Shown here: positions 35,726 to 45,377 of the stretch, piece by piece
Position numbering within the stretch: position 1 is the stretch's first letter
How the letters are laid out: each line of letters begins with the position of its first letter
Assembly: GCA_903832085.1 (NCBI GenBank)
Contig: CAIKZZ010000010.1
Coordinates: 1-64,000 of the forward strand
From: an uncultured Pseudomonadota bacterium
Lineage (GTDB): Bacteria; Pseudomonadota; Gammaproteobacteria; Steroidobacterales; Steroidobacteraceae
Reading direction: 5' to 3'
DNA length: 64,000 nt
Translations under genes and position numbers: made by a program
The notes under the pieces: model-generated
Seen by the model: the letters and a program-made list of their open reading frames with translations, nothing else
Database searches by the model: none
Told to the model about the DNA's origin: nothing

Positions 35726-37663
35726 TTAAGCACGCCGCAGATCCTGCACGGCTCGATGGCCTTGCTCAATTGCAACATCCGTATACGCGCCCGCGCCGGC
35801 ATCAGAATTTGCAATCGCGATACGGCCAAAGCGGGCTCGACCAAGAACATGCGGCGCATTATTCGAGGTATAGATTGGATCGAATAAAGAGTTGTACTCC
35901 GGCGCGTAACCGTGTGGCCAGCGATTTACTGTAATCGCGGTTATATCAGTCGCTGGATCAAATCCACCCCCAGCCAGCGTACGGCCTAGCTGCGCGCGCA
36001 CTTCCCTCTCAAACACTTCAAATGGCGTCTGCATCAACTCGGAACGCCCAGCCGCGTTCTGCTCATACTCTGGGAGCCCGGGCTGACATGGCGTACGCGT
36101 CATCCAGATCAGATTTGGCTCCTCAGGCGAGCGCGTGCTCTTATAGGCACCGATATCCACCGTAGGATTAAGACGCATAGATGAAAAGTAGCCACCGGGC
36201 GAATGAATCGCATGTACTTTGAGATTTGCAAAAGCACTCCAATTTCGAATTGCTACACTCGTATAGACCAACGGCGCCTTAACGAGCATCCTTAAAGCGG
36301 CCTTTTGTGGCTCAGGAAGGTCAGGACATAAATAAGGAATCATCGCGTTGTAGCATGCAAGCACGCAGTGCCGTGCGCGAATTGTGTACGCTTTTCCATC
36401 ACGCACATACGTTACTGCCGTGGCTGTTTCGCGAGTCAGCTCCCCTATATTTTGGACTTTAACGACTGTGCTATTGAGCCGTAAGCGCACTGGCGAGGCA
36501 GGTGAATCGAGCTTTCTGTAGTTAACCCGCGCACTAATCGCATCATGAATGTCATGCGCATGCAGAGCCTCTGGGATGAGATTACGCACTAACATACGTG
36601 CAATAGTCGCGTTGCCGTCTGGGAAATGCAGCCGTATGGACCCACCAGTGTCTGTATAACCGGCAGGTGTGAAACCCATGCCCGGTATGGATCGGGCATC
36701 CAGTTTTAGACCCTTAAACCCCGGCATGCCGATTCCCCAAGCATCAAGTGCCGACACGGCATCGGCGCCCACAGCCCATTCGCCGTGCGTACGGTTCTGA
36801 TACAGGCTGAGCACTATGGGCCCAACCTTGACGATTTTTTCAAGGTAAGCGGCGTAACTGATCGTGCGCAGATATTCCTTCTTTTGCAGTGGGCTCCAGC
36901 CTTTAAAATAATCGACTTGCCCGTCTTCGATGCGTTCCACGTCGGCCTTCTGCTCTGCCGACAAGGGTGTTCCGTTCAAAAAAACATTCCACGGCACAGT
37001 TTGATATCCAGTTGCTAGGTAGTCGCTGCCAAACGTTTCTCTATCAAAAAAAACGCCAGAGCCCATGCCGAGCTTTCGGTAAAAACTTGGGTATTGGATT
37101 GTTTTTGCAAGCGCCGGCGCATCAATACCTATTGCGCGCAAGACGCCATCAGCGATCGAGCTATACGGGCGAGGACTATCAATCCCTAGAGTGCCTCCAT
37201 TCATTAGATGCATGCGCCCATTCAAGTGAAACTCATTGCGCTTTGCATGGCCCCCAAAATCATCGTGGTTATCGAGCAGCAAAATCCGAGCCGCTGGGAA
37301 CTCTTGCCGATAGCAGTGCGCAGCACTGAGCCCGCTAATCCCGCCACCGACAACGATTAGATCGTAGGTCTCATCCGGCTGCTCTGGCTCGCCTAACGTA
37401 CGGCCGTCACGCAGCGCATGGGCCACTTCGAAAGAACCGAGATGACTACCTCGCATCCCAGTCAAGGTCGGCGGGTAATAACCTGCAAGGTCTTGCGCGC
37501 CGGTAGCACCTACCTCAGCAACAGAGGCTGCTGGCAACAAGGCGGCGCCAGACGCCACCCCAGCACCACCAATGGCAACCCCCTGCAAAAAATCGCGTCG
37601 CGTGATTGGCAAACCCAATCCCAGCTCACGTGCCTGCTTCGGATCAGTGCGACGAATCATCAT
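35726..37663 (-). CDS. spdH: TAT-exported spermidine dehydrogenase-like flavoprotein
   Basis: A 645-residue protein with a twin-arginine signal (ITRRDFLQGVAIGGAGVASG, residues 20-39). The FAD motif is YDLIVVGGGISGLSAAHCYR near residue 103. Length, TAT signal and the TRTPCQPGLP and VNRWPHGYAPEYN regions fit the SpdH family, periplasmic enzymes that cleave spermidine to diaminopropane and aminobutyraldehyde and pass electrons to an acceptor rather than oxygen. It is the first gene of the minus-strand polyamine operon and divergent from a TonB receptor gene across 242 bases. Confidence 0.85.
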   Translation of the reverse strand: MMIRRTDPKQARELGLGLPITRRDFLQGVAIGGAGVASGAALLPAASVAEVGATGAQDLAGYYPPTLTGMRGSHLGSFEVAHALRDGRTLGEPEQPDETYDLIVVGGGISGLSAAHCYRQEFPAARILLLDNHDDFGGHAKRNEFHLNGRMHLMNGGTLGIDSPRPYSSIADGVLRAIGIDAPALAKTIQYPSFYRKLGMGSGVFFDRETFGSDYLATGYQTVPWNVFLNGTPLSAEQKADVERIEDGQVDYFKGWSPLQKKEYLRTISYAAYLEKIVKVGPIVLSLYQNRTHGEWAVGADAVSALDAWGIGMPGFKGLKLDARSIPGMGFTPAGYTDTGGSIRLHFPDGNATIARMLVRNLIPEALHAHDIHDAISARVNYRKLDSPASPVRLRLNSTVVKVQNIGELTRETATAVTYVRDGKAYTIRARHCVLACYNAMIPYLCPDLPEPQKAALRMLVKAPLVYTSVAIRNWSAFANLKVHAIHSPGGYFSSMRLNPTVDIGAYKSTRSPEEPNLIWMTRTPCQPGLPEYEQNAAGRSELMQTPFEVFEREVRAQLGRTLAGGGFDPATDITAITVNRWPHGYAPEYNSLFDPIYTSNNAPHVLGRARFGRIAIANSDAGAGAYTDVAIEQGHRAVQDLRRA

Positions 37664-37737
37664 CTACCTCAAATCAGGAATTCTGCGAGTTAGGCGGCCC
37701 AAGTACACGCTACTGCCGAGTCTGAAGAGAGTCAAGA

Positions 37738-37795
37738 ATCTGAGATCTCAGATAGAACGATGCACACGTCTCTTCAGTGTTGTTCAAAAACAACA
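37738..37795. promoter_or_regulatory. Two perfect inverted repeats in the spdH/TonB divergent region
   Basis: ATCTGAGATCTCAGAT at 37738-37753 is a spacer-free 16-base palindrome. TGTTGTT (37778-37784) and AACAACA (37789-37795) form a second perfect inverted repeat with 4 bases between arms. Both lie in the 242-bp gap between divergent operons, so one or both are likely operators, perhaps for the GntR regulator encoded in the spdH operon. Confidence 0.55.
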
Positions 37796-37905
37796 TAAGG
37801 GCGAGCTTAAGTGCTAATTCCCAACGTTTTTTCGACACTTTCATTACAGTACCGCGACAGCACTGAGACAGCCCCTTAGTGACCTCATGACAGCAAGGCC
37901 CACCG

Positions 37906-40389
37906 ATGCACCCTCAATTCGTAACGTTTGCCACCAGCCGCCAGAGGCGTCCACAGCGCCTATCACGAGGTGCGCAGTTGTGCGCGTTACTCAGCTTGGT
38001 CTCATCCCAACTGGTCCTGGCACAATCGACTAGCCCCGATGCGGCTGCGTTTACGGGTCTACAGGAAATCGTCGTCACCGCCACGCGTCATGAGGAAGTA
38101 CTGAGCCGCGTACCGATCAGCGTCACCGCATTTACCGCCGATAGCATGGACGTGCGTGGCATTAAGGATTTTCAGCAAGTCGCGCGTTTTACCCCTGGCG
38201 TGAGCATCGACAACTCCGGGACAAATAACATTTCGATCCGCGGCATAGCCTCCACCGGTGGCGCTGGCACGACCGGCGTGTATATAGATGACACTCCGAT
38301 CCAAATGCGAGCACTTGCATTTAATCCTGATGACACACTGCCAAAATCATTTGATGTGGATCGCATTGAAGTCCTGCGTGGCCCACAAGGGACGCTTTTC
38401 GGTGCGGGTTCCGAAGGTGGCACAGTGCGCTATCTCACTGTGCAGCCAAGCCTAACTGCCAGCAGCTTACAGGCTCATGGAGAAGTCTCCTCGACCCAAA
38501 GCGGTGACCCATCCTATGAGCTTGGAGTCGCTGCAGGCACGCCACTAATCGACCATACTCTCGGCGTACGGCTGAGCGTCTGGTACCGCCGCGATGGTGG
38601 ATGGATTGACCACATCAACCCAAGCACATTAGAGACCACACAGAAAAGGGCGAACTACGCCGACACCTACCTCATACGCTTGTCGGGTATCTGGGCGCCA
38701 AGCGAGCGCGTCACGGTGACACCAAGCTTTTACTACCAAAGTCACAACCGCAACGACCAAGATAACTACTGGCAGTTATACTCACACCCAAACAGCGACC
38801 GGTACGTCAGCGCCAATCCAACCCAACGGTCTGTGCCGGATACGTTTTATCTGCCAACACTAAAAATAGAAGCTGACGTTTCGAGCGTGCACTTGGTCTC
38901 AAACACTTCGTATTATCATCGCATAAACACTGATGGCTATGAGGGAACCCTGTATAACCTTGGTTTTTATCAAACATTATTTCTCGGATCTAACCCAGAA
39001 TTTCCGCTGCTACTTGATGGCAGCGGCGTACATCTGCCCAGCGGCGCTGTGTCTTACCGATCACCCGCCTCTGTGCAAAATGGTCAACAGAACTTTGCCC
39101 AAGAAATTCGACTCCAATCAGCGGATATGAATGCGGCTTTGACGTGGACCACTGGTGTGTTCTATGGCTCTAATCGTCAGACATACCTTGAACAAATCAA
39201 GGACACTCAATTAAATACATTACTACAAGCTGTATACCCCCTTGCAGGGCTCACGTCGCCGACTTCAGGCGACTATGTCACTGACTATTTTGGCGTGGGT
39301 TATGACCCAGCCTACCCACAAGACTCTTATTTTCTAAAGACGAACGCCAAAGACGAGCAACTCGCGTGGTTCGGTGAAGCCACCTATGCCATCTTAGACA
39401 CGCTCAAGGCCACGGTAGGCCTCCGTTATTCAAAGACCAAGTTCTCATTCGACACACTCACCGGCGGACCACAACTATTTGGTCCCACAGCCACAGGTGC
39501 AGGAAATCAGTCCGAGAACTCAGTGACGCCAAAATTCAGTCTGGCCTATCAGCACGACGTCAATAACCTCTATTACGCAACATATGCTAAGGGCTTCCGA
39601 CCAGGTGGCGCCAATAACCCCGTGCCCGCAGTTGCATGCGCCGAGGACTTTCAGAGCTTCGGCATCCGCGCGGCACCAGAGACTTACAAGTCTGACTCTG
39701 TGCAAAGCTATGAACTTGGCACAAAAAATAATTTCAACAACAAGATCAAACTAGCCAGCAGTGTCTATTACATTCGCTGGCAAAATATCCAACAAACCGT
39801 AGTACCACCAATCTGCCAGATCTCGTTTATTTCGAACCTAGGTCAGGCGATCGCCAAAGGCGCCGATATCCAAGCAACTTTGGCCGTTACAGATCATGTG
39901 GTCGCAGAATTTAGCGCAGGCTATACCGATGCGCGCTACAGCCAAAATTCAGTCCTGTCGAGTGCGCAAATAACACCTATCGTAAGCGCTGGAGACGCAA
40001 TAGTCGGTCAGAGCCATCAGCCAAGCGCTCCTTTCACATTCAGTAGCGGTCTCGAGTACCATTTCGCCATTGGTGAGCACGACACATTTATTCGTGCCGA
40101 TTATCAATACCAAAGCCGTGCGCGCTGGCCGTCTCCTACACAAGATCCTACGACGCAGCAGTATGACGCTAACAACTACACCCTGTCGTCCACGAGTTTT
40201 GCCTCAATGCGTGGTGGCACGTCCTTCGGGAACTTAGCCGTCACCCTGTTTGTTGATAACCTGACCAACACCCGCGTAGTGACCAATTACGACTTTACAA
40301 TTGATCCGGGAACAGGAGCCGACCGGCTGCAGCGCGCCTATGGTTTCCGGCCACGTACTGTAGGAATTACGTTTACCTATAAACGCTAA
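37906..40389 (+). CDS. TonB-dependent outer-membrane receptor
   Basis: An 827-residue receptor. It has a long signal peptide (to about residue 40, SLVSSQLVLAQS), the plug with QEIVVTATRHEEVLSRVPIS, NNISIRGIASTGGAGTTGVY and RIEVLRGPQGTLFGAGSEGG, and a barrel ending RPRTVGITFTYKR. It is divergent from the spermidine dehydrogenase operon and may share its control. Outer-membrane uptake of an amine-containing or amine-derived compound is a guess from position only. The last strand ends in Lys-Arg rather than the usual aromatic residue, with Tyr three from the end. Confidence 0.92.
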   Translation: MHPQFVTFATSRQRRPQRLSRGAQLCALLSLVSSQLVLAQSTSPDAAAFTGLQEIVVTATRHEEVLSRVPISVTAFTADSMDVRGIKDFQQVARFTPGVSIDNSGTNNISIRGIASTGGAGTTGVYIDDTPIQMRALAFNPDDTLPKSFDVDRIEVLRGPQGTLFGAGSEGGTVRYLTVQPSLTASSLQAHGEVSSTQSGDPSYELGVAAGTPLIDHTLGVRLSVWYRRDGGWIDHINPSTLETTQKRANYADTYLIRLSGIWAPSERVTVTPSFYYQSHNRNDQDNYWQLYSHPNSDRYVSANPTQRSVPDTFYLPTLKIEADVSSVHLVSNTSYYHRINTDGYEGTLYNLGFYQTLFLGSNPEFPLLLDGSGVHLPSGAVSYRSPASVQNGQQNFAQEIRLQSADMNAALTWTTGVFYGSNRQTYLEQIKDTQLNTLLQAVYPLAGLTSPTSGDYVTDYFGVGYDPAYPQDSYFLKTNAKDEQLAWFGEATYAILDTLKATVGLRYSKTKFSFDTLTGGPQLFGPTATGAGNQSENSVTPKFSLAYQHDVNNLYYATYAKGFRPGGANNPVPAVACAEDFQSFGIRAAPETYKSDSVQSYELGTKNNFNNKIKLASSVYYIRWQNIQQTVVPPICQISFISNLGQAIAKGADIQATLAVTDHVVAEFSAGYTDARYSQNSVLSSAQITPIVSAGDAIVGQSHQPSAPFTFSSGLEYHFAIGEHDTFIRADYQYQSRARWPSPTQDPTTQQYDANNYTLSSTSFASMRGGTSFGNLAVTLFVDNLTNTRVVTNYDFTIDPGTGADRLQRAYGFRPRTVGITFTYKR

Positions 40390-40428
40390 CATTTTCGCTC
40401 AGTAAGAGGATTGAGCGCCGCGGACTCT

Positions 40429-40860
40429 CTATAGACTCTTGCGATAAACCGCTGCAAAGCGGGTCTGAGCAACCACGCCATAGTCGCCAGGTGCGTATTG
40501 CAGCAACCAGTCGCCAGCGCGTCCGGTTAACACGTCCCCGCCCGCGGATCGTGCAATCGTAAAGTCAGAATTGATTTTCTTTGCCCACACAGGGGTCGGC
40601 CTGTTGCGGTATCGGCCGGACTCACCCATTTTGGTTGGCACGATTGGAATATACTTATTATCGAAGCGATCGCGCGAAACGCACCACGAGTCGCCGGTTT
40701 CTCCCGTAACTAACGCATCAGCAGCATGATAGTGATTGCGACCGACAGCACTCAAAAGCACCCCCGCAGTCGCAGCAAACTCCACTGTGACGACCTCATC
40801 TTTAACAAAGGCACCCGCCTCTGAATCGTCAGACAGATCGATGTTTGAAAATTCAAGCAT
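40429..40860 (-). CDS. PGDYG-family protein of unknown function
   Basis: A 143-residue soluble protein. The C-terminal LLQYAPGDYGVVAQTRFAAV carries the PGDYGVV motif that names this family. WCVSRDRFDNKYIP lies in the middle. No signal peptide, membrane segment or known catalytic motif is visible. It begins 5 bases after the M20 peptidase stop, so it is the third gene of an operon with two exported hydrolases. What it does there is unknown. Confidence 0.75.
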   Translation of the reverse strand: MLEFSNIDLSDDSEAGAFVKDEVVTVEFAATAGVLLSAVGRNHYHAADALVTGETGDSWCVSRDRFDNKYIPIVPTKMGESGRYRNRPTPVWAKKINSDFTIARSAGGDVLTGRAGDWLLQYAPGDYGVVAQTRFAAVYRKSL

Positions 40861-40865
40861 TGACT

Positions 40866-42215
40866 TTATCGAGCGGCGTGGATCAAACGATATATCATCA
40901 AAGCTGCCCTTTTTGCCTGCATGGGCAAGCTCTGCAACTCCACGACTTCCGCCGCAGAATGCGAACCGTCACCCATTGCACCTAAGCCTGACACAGTATC
41001 TACATACGGCGCCACGAATGCTGAATCTCCAGCACCACGTAACATTGGATCTAAAGCACGAACGTCTTTAAAGCCCAACGACTGGCTCACGGCATCATAG
41101 ACCCTTAATAGGGACTCGTTGCCAGCGGTCGGTGCCATCGGTGGGTACTCATCAATAAATTCAATTGATGCCTGTGTGCCCTTTAATCCATCTGCGACGA
41201 TCAGTCGCATCTTGTCTTTGACGCGACTCAGCTGCTCTGGCGTCAGCGCACGAATATCGCCAATCGCACGAGCTTGTGGCGGAATAATGTTGGTCTTGCC
41301 TGTAACGCTACCCAACCCAGCAGGATCAAGTTGCAGATCGTCGCCGCCAAGCGCTAACCCGACGCTGTACGTCAACTCAGGTTCATGCAGCTCGTCATGA
41401 AATCGACTTAAGACGCGACTCATCTCATAAATCGCGCCATCACCGAGCGACTCACTGAAAATCGCCCCCGAGTGCCCAGCATGCGCTGTCACATTTAACG
41501 TCCACCCAGTAAAACCACGGCGAGCCGTCGATATGTAATCCTGGCCGTCGATACGCACACCACCCTCAAAGCACAACGTCGCGTCAGCGTGCTGGCCTGC
41601 CTCAATAAACTCACGACGCGCCACTGCAACCGGGCTACCAGGGCTCTCCTCATCTGCGGTCAAAAAAACAGTGATTGTTGCTCGCTCAAGCGAACCAGTG
41701 GCATTTAGAGCTTGCAATGCCGAGAGCATCACGGCCACGCCGCCCTTATCATCTACCACGCCGGGTCCGGTCGCGGTATTACCAGTACGTTTAAACTTAG
41801 TAAATCCACTACCCGGCTCAAACACTGTGTCCATATGCCCGATCAGCAATAACTTCTTTCCTAAAGGCTTTTTGGAGACACGCTCAGCAACCACATGTGA
41901 CGCGCGCCCCAAATTGCTCCTCGGAATCAATTGCACCTGAAATCCAAGCGCTTTTAGCTCGCTCTCGATTACAGAGCCCACCGCTTGCACACCATCAGGG
42001 TTAAAGGTACCTGAGTTGATATTCACGATCCGCTCTAAAAACCTAGCACTCCGGTCGCCTTGCGAGTCAATCGCTTGGACAATGCGGCTTTCCGTGTTGC
42101 TCAGCGGCGCAGCTGATGGAGGCGTTGCACTAGACACACTCATTGCGCTGAGTGCGCCGAGCGCGACCACGATACGCCGCCAGCCCACCAACCACATCCG
42201 CGAACAGGTGATCAC
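40866..42215 (-). CDS. Exported M20-family metallopeptidase (carboxypeptidase G2-like)
   Basis: A 449-residue protein with a signal peptide (about residues 1-31). Zinc-site motifs are LLLIGHMDTVFEP (first His and catalytic Asp), GPGVVDDKGGVAVML (bridging Asp) and LTADEESPGSP (catalytic Glu and zinc Glu). The dimerisation domain follows near residue 220. It would remove C-terminal glutamate or another residue from peptides or acyl-amino acids in the periplasm. Its start overlaps the amidohydrolase gene by 4 bases (ATGA). Confidence 0.9.
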   Translation of the reverse strand: MITCSRMWLVGWRRIVVALGALSAMSVSSATPPSAAPLSNTESRIVQAIDSQGDRSARFLERIVNINSGTFNPDGVQAVGSVIESELKALGFQVQLIPRSNLGRASHVVAERVSKKPLGKKLLLIGHMDTVFEPGSGFTKFKRTGNTATGPGVVDDKGGVAVMLSALQALNATGSLERATITVFLTADEESPGSPVAVARREFIEAGQHADATLCFEGGVRIDGQDYISTARRGFTGWTLNVTAHAGHSGAIFSESLGDGAIYEMSRVLSRFHDELHEPELTYSVGLALGGDDLQLDPAGLGSVTGKTNIIPPQARAIGDIRALTPEQLSRVKDKMRLIVADGLKGTQASIEFIDEYPPMAPTAGNESLLRVYDAVSQSLGFKDVRALDPMLRGAGDSAFVAPYVDTVSGLGAMGDGSHSAAEVVELQSLPMQAKRAALMIYRLIHAAR

Positions 42216-43513
42216 TTGCGCTTCGCAACAGGAGTTTTTTCAGAAGCTGCCACATTCTTTTCAACAATCCCGCCTTTCATAACGAACGCTACGGATTGCA
42301 AGCGGCTGACGTCTGCAAGCGGATCACCCTGCACGGCAATTAGGTCACCATAACGACCTTTCTCAATCGCACCGACGTCCGCTGATCGACCTAGTGCCTC
42401 AGCTGCAGTGACTGTTGCCGCACGGATAGCCTGCAGTGGAAGCATACCCCAAGTAACCATGGTACTGAACTGCTTCGCATTGTCACCATTCGGATAAACG
42501 CCGCCGTCGGTCCCGAACACCATTTTGACCCCAGCAGCCGTTGCGGCCTTAAAAGTCTCACGCTGCTTACGTCCAATTAAGCGCTCTTTCTCTAAGGACT
42601 CCTTAAACGTCCCATTTTTTTCACCTTCGGCCAAGATGTAATCATCATCGTAAACATCCATCGAAAAATATGTGCCGTGCTTTATAGCGAGAGCAAAAGA
42701 CTCGCTATCTGCAAGACTCGCGTGCTCAATCGTATCAACTCCGGCACGAATCGCATCATTAATACCAGCCGCCCCGTGCGCATGCACTGCGACGCGTAGC
42801 CCAAGTTGATGCGCCTCGTCAACGAGCGCCTGCATTTCTACGAGTGAATATTGTTGCCCGCCAACTGAGTCTGTTTTAGAGAATACGCCACCAGTACCGC
42901 AAAACTTAATGACCTCAGCCCCGTACTTACGTAGCTTACGTACAGTCGCTCGAATCTCTTCAGGACCATTGGCTACTGCGGGTGAGGGAGCAATGATCGA
43001 TGGCGGAAATGCCGTGGAATCGCAGTGCCCCCCGGTTGCGCCGATAGCATATGTGGCAGGTACGATGCGCGGCCCGGATATAAAACCGTGCTCTATACCT
43101 TGCTTCAGCGCTACGTCGGCATAGTCACGGGAGCCCACGTTACGCACGCTTGTGAAGCCCGCCTCTAAGGTACGCTTGGCGTTGGCAACTCCGACAACTG
43201 TCCAAAAACTATCAGTAAACTCAAGCCCACGGTAGCCGCCATAGTTTGGATCTGAGGTGAGATGCACGTGCATGTCTATCAGTCCGGGCAATAAGGTAAA
43301 GCCTATCGGCAAATCCACACGGCGTGCACCCGCTGGCGTGGCTGACCCTTGAGTCCCAACAGCTACGATGCGGCCATCGGTGATGGTGATTTGTGGATGA
43401 TCAGTCGTTTTACCTGCAATCACATCTACCATGTGGTCTGCAGTAACCACCACGGTATCTGCATGCGCAGCCGCCAAAAGGCACCAAAGAAAGATAGCGA
43501 GTAATCGATGCAT
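42212..43513 (-). CDS. Exported amidohydrolase (Xaa-Pro/Xaa-Arg dipeptidase-like)
   Basis: A 433-residue amidohydrolase with a signal peptide (residues 1-18, ending AAAHA). Metal ligands are LIDMHVHLT (HxH), the carbamylated-lysine segment GAEVIKFCGTGG, AVHAHG, TIEHASL and the catalytic Asp in MVFGTDGGV. It resembles the imidazolonepropionase-like exported peptidases that cut dipeptides or acyl-amino acids. It is the first gene of an operon with an M20 peptidase and a PGDYG protein, which suggests joint use of peptide substrates. Confidence 0.88.
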   Translation of the reverse strand: MHRLLAIFLWCLLAAAHADTVVVTADHMVDVIAGKTTDHPQITITDGRIVAVGTQGSATPAGARRVDLPIGFTLLPGLIDMHVHLTSDPNYGGYRGLEFTDSFWTVVGVANAKRTLEAGFTSVRNVGSRDYADVALKQGIEHGFISGPRIVPATYAIGATGGHCDSTAFPPSIIAPSPAVANGPEEIRATVRKLRKYGAEVIKFCGTGGVFSKTDSVGGQQYSLVEMQALVDEAHQLGLRVAVHAHGAAGINDAIRAGVDTIEHASLADSESFALAIKHGTYFSMDVYDDDYILAEGEKNGTFKESLEKERLIGRKQRETFKAATAAGVKMVFGTDGGVYPNGDNAKQFSTMVTWGMLPLQAIRAATVTAAEALGRSADVGAIEKGRYGDLIAVQGDPLADVSRLQSVAFVMKGGIVEKNVAASEKTPVAKRK

Positions 43514-43541
43514 AGCCGGCGCTCCTTATGAGATTTAACTA

Positions 43542-43565
43542 CTCGCCACAGCGCTCTCTGGCGAG
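43542..43565. other. Hairpin between two hydrolase genes
   Basis: CTCGCCA (43542-43548) and TGGCGAG (43559-43565) are perfect inverted repeats around a 10-base loop. They lie 28 bases upstream of the amidohydrolase start, in the 164-bp gap after the 43678 gene, and could be a weak terminator for that gene or an operator. There is no T-run. Confidence 0.35.
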
Positions 43566-43677
43566 GCCCCTAACTTGATACGAGGACTTAATGGTCAAAG
43601 CCTAACCGACTTTGGGCGGTTTGGGGAATGGGCGTGAAGAACTGAGCCAGCATCCCTAAAATTGGGCAGCAAAAACC

Positions 43678-45261
43678 TTAACGGGTGGGCTTCAGGTCTA
43701 CAGCTTGAGGTATCCACCAGTCATAACCACGCGCTGTGGTCGAATACTCAGGCCACCGGTATTCAATCGGTGGCTCAAAATTACTGGGCAACAAAGGCGC
43801 AATAGCGGCCTTGCCAGTCGTACGGGTAGCGAACTCCTCCCGCGCGGCACGGACAAGCTCTGGCTTCGTCAATAAGTCCAACAGCGTACCAGCGATTGTT
43901 TTAGCAGCCACCATCACGGTGGGGTCAATACACGGGCTCAAGCCCCCAAGCGCATTGGATACCCAGGCGGGGTAACCCGCATACCCGTCGGGGACCGCTA
44001 GCATCGGACGCGCTATATAAAGGCGAACTGTTGGGGCGTACCAACTCATTTCAACATAGTCATCTGAAGTCCAGTGAGTCTGCCAGCCCGGCATCTGATG
44101 CCGGAGTCCCAGCTCAGCCTCACGCGGGTCAATGACTGTCTCGCAAGCAGGCAAAAAGGGCTTATCCATAGGCTTAAGCCCAAGATTTCGCTGAATTGTT
44201 TGCGCGAGCATAATCGCTTCAGGGCCGTAACTCGGCGCACCCACCGACACTAAATTTTGATAGGTCAAATCAGCAAGAGCTTTGTTAGCTACGCCTGGTC
44301 GAGTACGCGACACCCAACGTGAGACCAGACGGCACCCAGCCACTGTTGCGGCGTGCGCCGCATTGCGATCAAGCACCTCTAGCACCGCATTTGCCATCTC
44401 AACAGTAGGTGTACGCCACGCATAATTAATTTGCGCCAGATGCGCCGGCAGATTGTCCGCCGTAGCCTGGCCGGCTGTGAGGATCGCTTCATTCAGCGAC
44501 CAGCCCCCGGTGTGTGCCAGCATTGATTCCATTGTCGCTTTTGTCAGCGAGTACATAGTGAAGAGCGCGACATTTGCACCCGGAGACCGGGCCGCTGAAT
44601 GCGCCGCGGCTATTGGGCTATCACTGCTCGCAGCCAGCCACGTCTCAGGCTCATCACAAATAAACGAATAAATACGACTCGAATACGCTCCGCAATGGGT
44701 TTCCCAGCGTACCGTATTACACAACGGCAACATATAAAATGGGTGATAACTCACCATGGCGTCAATGCCGCTGTAATAGCCGCGTAATCCATGAATCAGT
44801 TTCGATCCCTGCACTTTCTCAGCCGGTTCGCCAAAAAACTTAAGCGTGCCGCCAATATTGGCACTCTGCATCGCGTGCTTGGTGGCAAGAATTCCCGCGA
44901 GAGCTCCGATGCCAAGCGCCGAGTGTGGGTCCGTATGTCCTGGGGCAAATTCGCTAAAGCCTGAGCGCGGCTCACGTTGAGTTGAAGCCGCCTGACAGTT
45001 ACCAGGTACGGCATCGTACTCGGCGTAACCTGCGACTGTAGGTCCAGGACCGTTTGACCATTCCGCCGCAAATGCTGTGGGCATCCCGCCACTGCCAGCT
45101 TCAACCTTGAACCCCTCCAGACGCAGGCGCTCAACAAACCAGGCGCTTGATCGATACTCTCGCCATGCTGGCTCAGCAAAATCCCAAATAGTGCGATGCC
45201 ATTCCGATAACTCCTCGCGATGCGAGTCAACCCATTGGGCGGCTGAAGTTTTGATTGTCAT
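43678..45261 (-). CDS. M20D amidohydrolase (AbgB-like)
   Basis: A 527-residue cytoplasmic member of the AbgB group. Zinc-site segments are VAGYAEYDAVPGNCQ, APGHTDPHSALGIGALAGIL and FFGEPAEKVQGSKLI (catalytic Glu). SYHPFYMLPLCNTVRW and GWQTHWTSDDYVEMSWYAPT match the long form of the family, and the length is somewhat above that of E. coli AbgB. It would hydrolyse an acyl- or aminobenzoyl-type amide. It has no signal peptide and stands alone on the minus strand. Confidence 0.87.
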   Translation of the reverse strand: MTIKTSAAQWVDSHREELSEWHRTIWDFAEPAWREYRSSAWFVERLRLEGFKVEAGSGGMPTAFAAEWSNGPGPTVAGYAEYDAVPGNCQAASTQREPRSGFSEFAPGHTDPHSALGIGALAGILATKHAMQSANIGGTLKFFGEPAEKVQGSKLIHGLRGYYSGIDAMVSYHPFYMLPLCNTVRWETHCGAYSSRIYSFICDEPETWLAASSDSPIAAAHSAARSPGANVALFTMYSLTKATMESMLAHTGGWSLNEAILTAGQATADNLPAHLAQINYAWRTPTVEMANAVLEVLDRNAAHAATVAGCRLVSRWVSRTRPGVANKALADLTYQNLVSVGAPSYGPEAIMLAQTIQRNLGLKPMDKPFLPACETVIDPREAELGLRHQMPGWQTHWTSDDYVEMSWYAPTVRLYIARPMLAVPDGYAGYPAWVSNALGGLSPCIDPTVMVAAKTIAGTLLDLLTKPELVRAAREEFATRTTGKAAIAPLLPSNFEPPIEYRWPEYSTTARGYDWWIPQAVDLKPTR

Positions 45262-45377
45262 TGCATTACACCCGTTAGCCGCCTATCGATCATCAAACCA
45301 GACAGATGCTCACAAATAATGCAGATCGAAAACTGAACAGAACACCTCTGTGAACCACCAACCCACTCCTACCCTAG

